Positions 10,090 to 21,692 of a stretch of 27,263 nt of DNA are shown here, piece after piece; the stretch's first letter is position 1; each line of letters opens with the position of its first letter. This stretch comes from Physocladia obscura (lineage: Eukaryota > Chytridiomycota > Chytridiomycetes > Chytridiales > Chytriomycetaceae). The translations under genes and the position numbers were made by a program. The notes beneath the pieces are model-generated. The model searched no databases. It worked only from the letters and a program-made list of their open reading frames with translations, and was not told where the DNA came from. The stretch lies in assembly GCA_027596945.1 (NCBI GenBank), contig JADGJH010000164.1, forward strand, positions 1-27,263, written 5' to 3'.

Positions 10090-11451
10090 TCACTGCCGCG
10101 GAATGTATGGCGCAACCAACATTTTCGAAAACTTTTTAATTGCTTCAATCCCTCGAACTTCTTGAGTCAAAAGCGGGAGCTTGATAACATGGAAATCTTC
10201 GTACAAGTCATTGATTTGATTTAAGTACTTTGCTTGCATTTTTGACCGAACCAAGCATTGATCGCAGTTTGAACCTAGTTATATTCAAAATATTTAATAA
10301 AAAATTTAAAAAGTGGAATGACTAGATCTAACTAATTACCACTCTTCGGGTAAATCAGTTGATTGACAATGATATTGTGGGTATCGATCTGAAATCCAGC
10401 CAAATCTTGAATCATTCTTTCTGTTTCGTATAGAGACAAGAATTCACTGATACAGACACAAACAAATGTAGTCTTGTCAGGATCTTGGAACTGCTGATTA
10501 ACTTCCTGAATAACGGAACGCATACTGTTGAGCTTCTCAAACATATCTTCCTGATTCGCACCAGCTCCCATCAGCGAAGACATTTGAGAAATCTAAATCA
10601 TAAAAATCGCAAAAAACTATGGTGTAAATAATAGAATATTTTTCCAAAACCTTACCATTGGGCCAAATCGACCACCTAATTCACTCAATTTTCCCAAAGC
10701 CTTGTCCAAAACCTGTGGAAACGACAAAAATCGAAGCGTATGTCCCGTAGGAGCTGTGTCAAAAACAAGAGCACTGTAATCCAGGCTTTTGACCAGTTTC
10801 ATGACTTCTGCGAAACCCATGGCTTCATCAACACCTGGAATCGCAAACGCAAGCTCCTGTAGTCCGCTGGCCATGCCAGAATCATCTCCTGGAATTAATT
10901 TCGATGGATTAGCTTTGTTAAAATAAATATAAGATATAAAAATGAAAAATTACCACTATTATTGTCCATCATTTCCTGCATGGAGCTGTTCGGGTCGATT
11001 TCCTAGATGCATTCCAAAAATTAGTCCTCAATTTATCAACGAGAGCGATTTTGGATTATTTCGAACCATGGCATACAAGTTATCGAACCCGTTTACAAGC
11101 ATTGGAACTTTTGTGAACTTTTGGCAAAATGCGTCTGGTTGACGTTTCAGATGTTTTCGGCACGTAAAACACCAAACCTGACAAGTTGTGGGCGGGATCC
11201 GTAGAAATGAGTAAAACTTTTTCTCGCACTTGGGCAAGCTGAACCGCCAAAGAGCAGCTGGTTAATATATCAGTATAAGACATCGACCTCAAAAAAAATT
11301 CTCACGAGTTTGTGGTTTTACCAACTCCCCCCTTTCCACCGACGAAGATCCACCTCAGTGATTCTTGGTCGAGAATATTTTGCACCGTACCTGGTAGCTG
11401 GTCACAATCGTTGGCTGCGGGGAGTAATTGAAATGTAATTAAAAGATCCAT
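10090..11451 (-). CDS. GET3: ATPase GET3 / ASNA1 (tail-anchored protein targeting)
   Basis: Cytosolic homodimeric ATPase that carries tail-anchored membrane proteins to the GET1/GET2 receptor at the ER. Seven exons (11451-11306, 11257-11178, 11134-11067, 11002-10954, 10888-10656, 10592-10340, 10274-10090) join to 337 residues, normal for the family. Seen directly: the deviant P-loop [21 protein letters not shown] (switch I); [16 protein letters not shown] (switch II); the hydrophobic, Met-rich substrate-groove segment around [23 protein letters not shown]; and CDQC, the zinc-binding pair at the dimer interface. An intron splits the codons just after the P-loop (GKTTN|SCSL). The N-terminus [10 protein letters not shown] is unusual before [11 protein letters not shown], so the true start could lie in another small upstream exon. 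Confidence 0.96.
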
Positions 11452-11609
11452 ATAGTTGACAGTAGATGACGATGCTTGAACGTGTTGCGATGCATGCGCA
11501 AATATGTGGAAAGACGCGAGGAAATATGTTTCCGTGGGTGGAACATGTGGGAGGTAAGATCGAACTAAAACTCACACATGTTTTCGAGGATGATTTTTTT
11601 TCTCTCAAA
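11452..11609. promoter_or_regulatory. Divergent promoter of GET3 and a secreted orphan
   Basis: 158 bp between the two outward-facing start codons. An ATG at 11466 is in frame with the downstream plus-strand gene and there is no stop between them, but that start would put 48 residues before the signal peptide, so the 11610 start is preferred. Confidence 0.5.
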
Positions 11610-12350
11610 ATGAAGACAGCATTATTTTTGAGTATCATTGCTAGTGTGGCTGTTTTTACAGCTGCTGAAACCACAACAGATACTACAGTAGCATTAATTA
11701 CGGCTTCAGGTTCGAATTTAGCTTCAGCGTCGACAACAACGGCAACAACGGTAGCAACCGCCGAAGTGGCAACTGATCCATTTGCAGCCAATGCCGAATT
11801 TACTCTACCACTCAGCATTGAATGGGATACTCTGCGCAAGTTGAGTTGGTTTCGACCAAAATATTCGTGTCTTTACTTTTATCTAAGTCATCCTGCCAAA
11901 AAAAGTTACGCGCTGAATATCAAGAACCCACAGTGTTCACAAGACATTGTCGATACATTGGACGAAGCCAATCTGATTCTCGATGAGCAAGGGTTCTCGG
12001 ACGAGGTTGGTTTTTTTTACTGGCGCCGATTTGGAGCATTTGATTTCATCAACTGTATTTCCACACCTCCCCGCCTCAATTCTGTCCCAAATAATGACCA
12101 TATCAATCCATTTGTTTCGCGTGAACTAAAAAAAAAAACAACATCAAAACTCTGACAGTTTTTTGAGTATATTAGTTCAGTCCTACAAGTTTCAGGAAAT
12201 GATGAAACCGCAACTGAATTTCGGTCCCATCTGATATCTACCAAGGCAGACTTTCAAACTGCAAAACGTGGTTTTGTCCCTCATACAACTGGTGTGATTC
12301 GCGGTGTGATGCCGCCAGTGTGGAGAGGCCATCGTGCGCCACTTCCATAA
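11610..12350 (+). CDS. Orphan protein with N-terminal signal peptide
   Basis: No known family recognised. Exon 1 (11610-12009) and exon 2 (12196-12350) join in phase 1 to 184 residues; the acceptor TTTCAG (12191-12195) was chosen, though AAG at 12188-12190 also fits. MKTALFLSIIASVAVFTAAE is a classic signal peptide: short basic start, hydrophobic core, small residues before the probable cleavage. Next comes a Thr/Ala/Ser-rich low-complexity stretch (about residues 20-65), a likely O-glycosylated linker, and then a compact part with two Cys (YSCLYFYLSHP; NPQCSQDIVDTLDEANLILDEQGF) and a basic Pro/Gly-rich tail (GVMPPVWRGHRAPLP). A secreted or wall-linked protein is the simplest reading. No membrane anchor and no GPI-type hydrophobic tail are seen. 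Confidence 0.65.
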
Positions 12351-12435
12351 TAAAAGTTGAAAGAAGTACAATAAAGATCTATGTATTAATAAGTGTTTTG
12401 ATGTATGTCCTTCAATTTATATATAAATTTTATTG

Positions 12436-13696
<1,261 letters not shown>

Positions 13697-13769
13697 TTGA
13701 GTGAATTTTCCAAAATGGCTAAAGCAACCAGCAACGATCACTTTTTTCAATAAAAATCAACAACCACTA

Positions 13770-14293
13770 TTCTGACAATGCACAGATCTCACAACAGCAC
13801 AATGAAATGATCAGTCTCACACTGAGCCCTAAGAAACTGAAAATAAGTGAATCTTCAGGGAAATAGCCAATCTGGCAGCAAATAACCATTTTGTCCTGAA
13901 ATTCTCCCAAATTGTTGGCACTCAGCAGGAAATATCAGAAGAGTCAACCAAAAAAATTTACAAATGCATGGCAAAGCATCCAGACCAGTCACATGGGGGC
14001 AATATTTTCATGACACAGAAAACATGGGGTCTGTTTGCAAGCTTCATTCTATCTGGGACCTCCACTTTACGCTACTCTTCATCACTTGGCTTTTTGCTTT
14101 CTTGTTTGCTTTATTATCAATAACTTCCTTGCACCTGCATGAAGAAGGGATTGAAAGTTAATGCAGGGTAATAATGCCAGCACAACAGGATCAGTCAAAA
14201 GTTGCACACTCTCCACATTCCTCCTCAGTTCCAAAAGCAGCCAATGACTGCATTTTATCTGTGTTGAATTTGAAAATACCACAAATTTCATAG
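13770..14293 (+). pseudogene. Decayed or unresolved coding tract, no family recognised
   Basis: The spacer between NKAP (ends upstream at 13697) and the ABCF gene (stop at 14659) contains coding-like plus-strand frames. A first piece (about 13773-13850: ISQQHNEMISLTLSPKKLKI) stops, and the next frame (13851-14028) reads FREIANLAANNHFVLKFSQI and ISEESTKKIYKCMAKHPDQS. A GT at 14029 and a CAG at 14166 would splice in phase 1 to 14167-14290 (VIMPAQQDQSKV, PKAANDCILSVLNLKIPQIS), then TAG at 14291-14293. No upstream ATG in frame is convincing and a frame change is needed near 13845. I infer a broken gene or a gene fragment; a minus-strand open frame over 14082-14342 seems to be only its shadow. Confidence 0.4.
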
Positions 14294-14370
14294 TAGTAAA
14301 TCCTTTCAATTTATTGAAAAAATTTGATTTAGAAAGAGCCATCTTCTGGATCCTCTAAAAGAATATTGTC

Positions 14371-14767
14371 ATGAGCAACATATTTATACAACCATTATGT
14401 AAGTTTATGTAGAATTTGTCTCAAATTTTTGATTTGTATCAGGTTTGTAATTTTTTCGTATTAAGTCTAAGTGACAATTTTCACAAAATTCGGCAGTTAA
14501 TATTGAAGCGGTTATTATTGAAGCGCAAAAGCTCCTTGGAAACATAAAAACTCAACAAGAGACTGAAAAAATAAAAGAGGAAAATGACAAACAAAACAGA
14601 ACTAAAACACAAGAGACATTATCCCGAGAGACCCTTTTGTGCTATTGTCAGTATTCTTTTACTTTTTCATATTTTTCAATATTTCCTTCTTCAATGCTGC
14701 CTTGTATGATGCAATGCTTCCATCCCACAGATTCACTTCTCCTTTATCACACACGTAAATTTGCTTA
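14371..14767 (+). CDS. Possible small gene, antisense to the end of the ABCF gene
   Basis: ATG 14371 gives nine codons plus one base, followed by a strong GTAAGT donor at 14399. The acceptor GGCAG (14492-14496) joins in phase to a helical, charged stretch (IEAVIIEAQKLLGNI, QQETEKIKEENDKQNRTKTQ). The frame stays open to TAG near 14765-14767, so its last 36 or so codons run antisense through the 3' end of the ABCF coding region. The charged helix looks coding; the tail over ABCF does not. It may be the last exon of the decayed tract just upstream rather than a gene of its own. No family recognised. Confidence 0.25.
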
Positions 14768-16675
14768 GCTACCTGGGAAATTAATCTAAAGTCGTGGGAA
14801 ACAAGAACCACACCACCCTCAAAGTCATTAATAGCATTTGCAAGCGAATCAATAGTTTCAATATCAAGCGCATTGGTAGGCTCGTCAAACAGAATAATAC
14901 TGGGTGATGAAAGAGCAAGTTGACAGAATACAATACGTGCACGTTGACCATCAGAAAGTTGACCAATTGGACAAAGCTGAGAGTTTCCAGTGAGACCGAA
15001 TCGCCCAACATGAGAACGCCACGTTGAAATATCTTGTGGCATATCTGGAAATTGCTTGCGGAGGTGGTCTACTGCGCTCATTTCCAAGTCAAGCTGGTCA
15101 GCTGCGTGTTGGGAGTACTGTCCAAACTTGAGGTGTGAGTGCCTTGTGATAACTCCTCGCGTCTCGCTCAATTTACCAAGCATAAGCTTGAGGAGAGTAG
15201 ATTTTCCAGCACCGTTAGGTCCGAGGAGAGCAATACGAGAGTCTGTATCGACACCAAAATTAAGGCTTTTGTAGATTGGGTTCACACTCATGTCGCCAGA
15301 GTAGGAGAAGTCAACTTCTGTGAATGAAAGAACGGGTGGTGGGAGCTTTCCGCCACAGTTGAAGTGAAATTTGAGGTTTGTGTCCTTCACAACTTTTTCA
15401 ATCAAACCAGCTTCGATCATTTTGTCCAAAATCTTCTGTCTAGACTTTGCTTGCCTGACCAAGTTTGAGTAAGTACCACAAGAGGCGATAAATTGCTTGA
15501 TGTCCTTGATTTCTTCTTGTTGCTTTTCATAAGCCTTCATTTGGTTGACTTCAAGTTCTTGCTTTGTTTTAACGTATGTATCAAAGTTTCCGCCGTAGTA
15601 AACAAGCTGCTTCTTGTGGTTGAACTCGACAATGTTTGTGCACACATTGTTCAAAAAGTCTTGTGAGTGGGAGATGCAAACAAGACATTTATCGTACGTC
15701 GACAAATATTCTTCAAGCCAGACGCAAGCTCCCAGGTCCAAGTGATTGGTCGGTTGATCAAGCAACAGCAAAGTTGGTTTCACGAACAAAGCACGAGCAA
15801 GAGAAACACGCATACGCCAACCTCCAGAAAGATCCTTGGTCTTAAACTTCATACGCTCAGCACTGAAACCAAGACCGTGCAAAATGGACGCAGCGCGGAC
15901 TTCAAAGGTAGCGGCATCGAGGGAATCAATTCGTTCGTAAATATCCTCAAGCAAAACGCTTTCAGGGTCTTCTGAAAGAATCTCCTCCATTCGCGCTTCC
16001 AGGTTCTGTTACAGAAATGGTATTAGCATAAAAAACAACCCAAAAACTCAGCAACCTTAATTTCTTTCTCAGCAAATTCGATAACTGCCTCCAACGCGGT
16101 CATTTCCGTTGGAGGAAATTCTTCATTCAACAAATAGATATCAATATGGTCTGGAATCGGGACTTCGCGAGCAGCAAGGCATTTCAGAAATGTTGACTTT
16201 CCTGTATTTAAAATTAATTTTTCGTGTACATGGATAACAGATAACGCACTAACCACATCCGTTGGGACCCAAAAGACCATATCTACGGCCATAATTGAAT
16301 TCAAGAGTGGAGTCAGTAACGAGAATCTGAGAGTAGTACATAAGGGAGAAACCCTCGACTTTGATCTGTGTATGTTTTATTGTAAGCAACGAGAACGATA
16401 GCGATACCGAGACAAAATTGTACAGTCGTGAAAAGCAAAGTTGCACAGTCAGGCAAAAACTAAATAAAACATATTACATCACGAGAATCCTTTTGCGATG
16501 TCAACACACCGGCAGCGGATCTGTTTGGATCGATGACAAGCTTACGAAGCTCTTCGGCAACATTTTCGACACCAGTAGGAGCTGTTGTTCCTGCGGCTGC
16601 GGCTTTTCCCTTTGCATTCTTTGCCGCTGACTTACTTGGCTTCTTCTCCTTCTTTTCTTTTGCTGACGGGGCCAT
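14659..16675 (-). CDS. ARB1: ABCF ATPase, ARB1/ABCF2 type (ribosome biogenesis)
   Basis: Soluble twin-ATPase protein without membrane segments; in yeast ARB1 shuttles between nucleus and cytoplasm and helps 40S and 60S maturation. Exons 16675-16478, 16365-16254, 16201-16056 and 16005-14659 join to 600 residues (yeast about 610). A Lys/Ala-rich N-terminus is followed by NBD1 with Walker A GPNGCGKST, signature LSGGWRMRVSLARA and CISHSQDFLN, then the coiled linker, then NBD2 with GPNGAGKST, signature LSDGQRARIVF, FDEPTN and LVSHDFRLI. Oddities: Walker B of NBD1 reads LLLLDQPTNHLD, with CAA (15754-15756) where the catalytic Glu is expected, and NBD2 reads DEPTNALD rather than DEPTNHLD. An intron splits the first Walker A between GCG and K. 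TCACGTGA lies 45 bp upstream of the start. Confidence 0.96.
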
Positions 16676-16852
16676 TTTGCTTTTCAAAATTGTAAGTCAA
16701 AAAAAAAAGTAAAACAAATTCACGTGACTCAAGTCTTTTTTTTTCTAACAAAAAAAAAAACAACCAATAAACTAAAAAGTATGAAAATTTTTCCTAACCC
16801 CACCACCTCACAAAACAAAAGATATTTCAATTATCTGGGATCCAAATTTCCC
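16676..16852. promoter_or_regulatory. ABCF upstream region with a TCACGTGA palindrome
   Basis: 177 bp between the ABCF start (minus strand) and the stop of the casein kinase 1 gene upstream of it. TCACGTGA (16720-16727) contains the CACGTG E-box core bound by basic helix-loop-helix factors; its position just upstream of the start fits a promoter element. A second identical octamer sits in a kinase intron at 18456-18463, so chance cannot be excluded. Confidence 0.4.
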
Positions 16853-19025
16853 TCACTTCGCTCCAAACATCTTCTTCCACCACTTCTTCTTTTTAATCGT
16901 GGGCTCTGCAGATTGAGCAGCGCCATCATTTGAAGCTTGCATATATCCAGGATCTCTGCTAATGGGGAGTGGCGATCCCGGCTGCTGTCCATAATAATCT
17001 GCATTCTGAATTCCATTCGGTTGTGACGTTGTGAACGGAGATGGTGCACGAGGTGTTCCTGTCATTACCAAACGAGATGCTCCCAACTGAGAACCTGCCC
17101 GCTGTTGCAACTGCTGTGCACCGCCTGTGCTCACAAAGCTTTGGTGAGCGTCTCTTGGGTTGGTTACTGGCGATGGACTCGGTGACATTGGATAGTGTTG
17201 CGCCAGTGGTGGAGTCCCGCTTGTTGGCAGTTGTTGGACTGGCGGTTGCATAAGATTTGCAGCTTGTTGCTGAGCAGCCAATTGTTGGTGACGGTATTGA
17301 CGCTCACGTTCGCGCTTTTCACGTTCGATTTCTCTCAGGCGTTCCTTTTCACGACGTTGGGCATCAATGGCAAACATCCAGTCAAATACTCCATCGTCGA
17401 GTTCTCCAATTCTCGCAAGAACTTAAAAACATTATAAATTCAGCATTAATTGCCGAATTTACAACATAAATAATTATCCAATAATATCGCAAAACTCACC
17501 CTTGTTCATCAAACCTCTCAAGTAATCATAGTCTGGCGTTTCTTCGAACTTCAACTCTCGGCAATATTTCATATACTGAGAAAATTCTTCCGGGAATCCA
17601 TCGCAAAGGTCTTTAATACCAGTGCTTTGCTTCTTTTGCCCAATTTTTTCGTATTTTTCCTTGTTAGTCGCCGCCTTTAATCCTTGCCATGGAAGTGATC
17701 CGCGCAAGAAGTACATAAACACATGTCCCAAAGATTCTAAATCATCGCGACGAGATTGCTCTGCACAAATATATTGAGTAAGTAATTTCGAATTTTCTTT
17801 TACAAGTTTTAAAAATTAACCTCTTCCCAAATGAGTGTTGATACTCATATAACGAGCAGTTCCACTCAGACTTTTTTTTTCCCTGTAAGGAATGTGCTGC
17901 TTTGTTTTGGGGTCGCGGTACAATTTCGCCATTCCAAAGTCAATAATATAAATCTGAGCGGCCGGGTGTGGATTTTGGGGGCTGTGGCTTGAAACAACGC
18001 CGTACGGGTCTTTTGGTATTTGATTTTGATATAACACATGAGGAAAGGAGTCATAAATTAATTTTGAGTTAGGAATATTAATATAAAATTCAATGTATAT
18101 TTTACCAGGATTATTTCCTGCTTTTGCCGCAAGCTCACTACGGCGCGGCAAACGCCCAATCAAAAAGTTTTCTGGTTTGATATCTCTGTATATGAGGTTC
18201 CTCTCATGAACCGTTTGCACTCGAGTAATCTATTATATAATTTAAATTATTATTTGAAAAAAAGTTAATAAGAAGTAATTACCATCTGCTTCGCAGTCAT
18301 ACAAACAGTCTTGATTGAGAACTTCCGTTTGCACAAATCAAACATATCTTCTAAACTCGGTCCCAATAAGTCACTGCAAAGAACATTATACAATCCCTCT
18401 GCACCATAGTAGTACACGTTCGGTACACCCACTGTTTTGTTGTGGATTGATCAAGTCACGTGATTAAAAAAAATCAAAAACAATCAAAACCAGAGTTTGC
18501 CAGGATTTTAAATGTACGGTATTCGTCTCTCAATTGAGGGACATCAGTTTTTCTGGGCTCAAACTTAATTGCAATCGGTTGGTTGTTGATGACATTGACA
18601 CCTATTGAAAAGTTCGCAAAGACGCACAAATTAATCTTTTTGACCAAACAAGGGAGAAGGCCAGAGCCGAAATAACCTTCATACACCATCCCAAATGAGC
18701 CTTCGCCAATCTTCTTTCCAACTTTGTAGTGCATGCCCACGACATTGTGACTGAGCGAACTCTTTTTCGTTGCTGATGAAGAGGATGATTGGATCTGTTG
18801 CTGTTGTTGTTGCTGCTGTTGTTGTTGGGACGGCGACTGACTAAACGACTGTGGAACAGCAGAAAGCGGCACGATTCCGCTCGCAACCATTGCGTTGTAT
18901 TGCTGCTGCTGCTGTTGTTTAGCGAGCAGGGCGCCAGCATTGGGACTGGAACCGGCTGGCTGGCCCGCAACGGCGGCAGTACGGGCCAGAGGCGACGGAG
19001 TAAGCTGAGTGGGTGTGGATGACAT
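16853..19025 (-). CDS. Casein kinase 1, YCK-like, copy A
   Basis: Ser/Thr kinase of the membrane-linked fungal YCK branch of CK1. Seven exons (19025-18677, 18601-18491, 18431-18283, 18229-18106, 18009-17821, 17760-17500, 17421-16853) give 583 residues. The N-terminal 90 residues are Ser/Pro/Gln-rich with two polyGln runs. The kinase domain shows [17 protein letters not shown], the lysine in [27 protein letters not shown] and the CK1 signature [20 protein letters not shown]. After the kinase domain comes an Arg/Glu-rich helix, then a Gln/Pro/Ser-rich tail ending [13 protein letters not shown]. Yeast YCK1/YCK2 end in a palmitoylated Cys pair; none is present here, so the basic/Trp end may replace it as membrane contact (inference). 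The upstream neighbour is a tandem paralogue with the same introns. Confidence 0.95.
18456..18463. promoter_or_regulatory. TCACGTGA palindrome inside a kinase intron
   Basis: The octamer lies in intron 2 of kinase copy A and matches the one upstream of the ABCF gene. It may be an intronic enhancer-like site or coincidence. Confidence 0.3.
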
Positions 19026-19488
19026 TGACTGGCTGACTGGATCTGTGTGCGTTCGTTTTTATTCGTTTGTTAGTCAGGTTTACTTTGTACAGCTCAGGGA
19101 TCAAAACTACAAGCAAAAAACAGGGCTGAAAGCGTCGGTGTGAATGACTAGTCGATTGGACCGTAGAATACGAGGCTCGGAGCAGACGAAATAGTAAAGT
19201 AAACAACGTGCTGACTGGATCGGAAACTGTGAACGGGTGGCTGAAACAACAACCCCTTTCAATTCCTTCAACTTTTTCTTCCTTGAGAAATTGAAATGGG
19301 AATTGGAAGAATTTTTCAATCTCCATGTCAGGTTCATACTCTTCGAACACATAATTACACAAACTCAATGGGAACTTAGTTCTTCATTCATTTTTCAAAA
19401 ATAGAAATGACATACAATTATAATTGATAAGTATAATATTGATTTGATCATGATTTGGTCTCCCTTTTCTTTTTTCTCTGAAGCACAG
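19026..19488. other. Spacer between the tandem kinase genes
   Basis: 463 bp holding the 5' region of kinase copy A and the 3' region of copy B. Minus-strand open frames cross it but do not resemble a kinase or any family I know and are shifted relative to the kinase N-terminus. I see no RNA gene or repeat. Confidence 0.5.
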
Positions 19489-21692
19489 TCATTCTTTTTT
19501 TCCAAATGCTATCAGCTTCTTCCACCATTTCTTTTCTTCAGTCAAATCCTTATCATCTTCGTCTCGTGGCGTTGCCGGCCGTGAAAACAAATTGAATGAT
19601 TTCCTGTTCGAAAGATGGGGTTCTTCTGATCCAGTAACCCGCAATTTCAAAAGGCCAAACGGCAAAGCTGACACCGGTGCCAGAGGCATAGACGCTCTGT
19701 TATCCCGTTCAACCTGCTCACTGCTCATCCGGGACATTGTCATCAGTCTAGGAATCGATTTTGGGATTGTTTCTCGCCTCATCGGCCCTGATGATGATCG
19801 CTTTAACTGTTCCGTCGAGAAAGTGGCCAATCTTGAGTTTGAGCTGATATTACCATTTGCTCCACTGATGAGAGACATTGACGGAGAAGACAAAACAGAC
19901 GCCTGTTGCTGGAACTGAATTTGCTGCAATTGAATCTGTCGATTTGTCCGTTCGCGCTCACGGTGTTCACGCTCAATTTCTTTTGCGCGCTCGCGCTCTT
20001 TCCGTTGCACATCTAAGCAAATCATCCAATCGAAAAGGCCGTCATCGATTTCTTCTCGACGAACAAGAACTGTAAAATTTAAGCTATTAGTTTTAAAAAT
20101 AAAAAATGGGAAGAAAAAATTACAAACCATCGCTAAAAAGTTTTCGCAAATAATCATAATCAGGGGTAGTTTCGAATGTCAAATCCCGACAATACTTCAA
20201 ATAAATACCAAATTCTTCAGGAAATCCTTGACACAATTCGTCAACAGGTGTGGTTCGCTTTTTTTCTCCAATTTTTTCGTATTTTTGTTTGTTTGTCGCA
20301 GCCTTCATTCCCTGCCAAGGCAAAGAACCTCGTAGGAAATACATAAGCACATGTCCAAGAGATTCCAAGTCGTCACGACGCGATTGTTCTATGTAAGAAT
20401 AAGAAAAATAATCCATATATTTCGACAATCGCATACCTCTTCCTAAGTGAGTGTTTATACTCATATAACGGGCAGTTCCACTCAAACTTTTCTTTTCTCG
20501 GTATGGAATGTGCTGCTTCGTTTTGGGATCCTTGTACATTTTTGCCATACCGAAATCAATAATATGGATCTGAGCGGCAGGATGGGGATTCTCAATAGAA
20601 TGATTTGCCACAATACCGTACGGATCTGAAAAAAAAGAGGTATAAAAAAACAACCACAGCAACGAAAAATAATTGGAATTACCCGCAGATTTCCCAACGT
20701 TTGCAATCATTTCGCTGTTTCGCGGTAACCTTCCAATCAGGAAATTGTCTGGTTTTATATCACGATAAACGAGATTTCTTTCATGTATCGTTTGAACTCT
20801 GGTTATCTAGATATACTTCTGTTATTTTTATAATACGCTTTTCCGCCATTAACAATACCATTTGTTTAGCAGCCATGCACACAGTTTTGACGGAAAATCG
20901 ACGTTTGCATAGATCAAACATATCCTCAAGACTCGGACCCAATAGATCAATGCATAAAATATTATATAGGCCTTCCTGACCAAAGTGATATACGTTGGGA
21001 ATACCAACTGAAAGAAAGTAATTAAGATACAAAGAAATAACATTAACAAAAACCCACCTGATCCGGCCAGTATTTTGAATGTGCGAGACTCATCTCTTAA
21101 CTGTGGGGCATCGGTCTTGCGGGGTTCAAATTTGATTGCGACAGGATTGTTACTCAACATATCGACACCTGCAAAGCACCACAATTTTTTCTCGTTAAAC
21201 AAAGTCCTTCACAAAATACATAACAATCAAACCTTCGTAGACAATGCCAAATGAGCCTTCGCCAATTTTTTTTCCGACTTTATAGTGCATGCCGACAATG
21301 TTTGGATTTGAGCGGCCGTTATTGCTGCTGCCGTTGTGGGAGTTGGAGGTAGAGTTGATAGGTCCAGCGCCATTACTCGAAATGAAATTCGAGCTGCTGC
21401 CGTTGACGGCGGAAAAAACACCCGCACCATTGGTAGTAATTTGAGAGTGCACGTGAGAGAGTGTATTGTTGTTTGCGAGCGCAGCTGGCGGCACCGAGCG
21501 GGGAGTAGTGGAAACCAGCATTCCGTTGCCTGTTTGTCGAGATTCACGGCCTGTCCCGCCGCCCATATTAATGCCGCCTGTATTCGTGCTTACGTTAATG
21601 CCCGTGCGTCGCTGGTCTACTGTCTGTGCCGATTCGCCCACACTGCTGTTGAAAAGTGTGCGGCTGGTTGTCGGTGTTTCAGAAAAGTCCAT
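19489..21692 (-). CDS. Casein kinase 1, YCK-like, copy B
   Basis: Tandem paralogue of the downstream kinase. Exons 21692-21233, 21168-21058, 21007-20859, 20806-20683, 20625-20437, 20388-20128 and 20069-19489 give 624 residues; internal exons are 111, 149, 124, 189 and 261 bases, exactly as in copy A. Kinase motifs: [63 protein letters not shown]. The N-terminus differs completely (Gly/Asn/Ser/Thr-rich, no polyGln) and the tail is longer and Ser/Arg-rich ([19 protein letters not shown]), ending [16 protein letters not shown]. The ATG at 21692 ([11 protein letters not shown]) was chosen as the first ATG; the preceding in-frame TTG is not a likely start. Divergence limited to the ends suggests the copies differ in location or regulation rather than catalysis. 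Confidence 0.95.

Noticed and set aside
11466..11609. Upstream in-frame ATG for the secreted orphan
   Set aside because: It would bury a textbook signal peptide 48 residues inside the protein and run through the GET3 promoter.
14082..14342. Minus-strand 86-codon frame in the NKAP-ABCF gap
   Set aside because: Its sequence is the complement of better plus-strand frames and it matches no family I know.
14659..16675. Assignment to GCN20 or New1 instead of ARB1/ABCF2
   Set aside because: No N-terminal eEF3-like or HEAT region, the length is 600 residues, and motifs such as LDLGACVWLEEYL and SHSQDFLN fit ARB1.
19026..19488. Minus-strand frames upstream of kinase copy A as an extended kinase N-terminus
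   Set aside because: They are out of frame with the ATG at 19025, and copy B has no counterpart.
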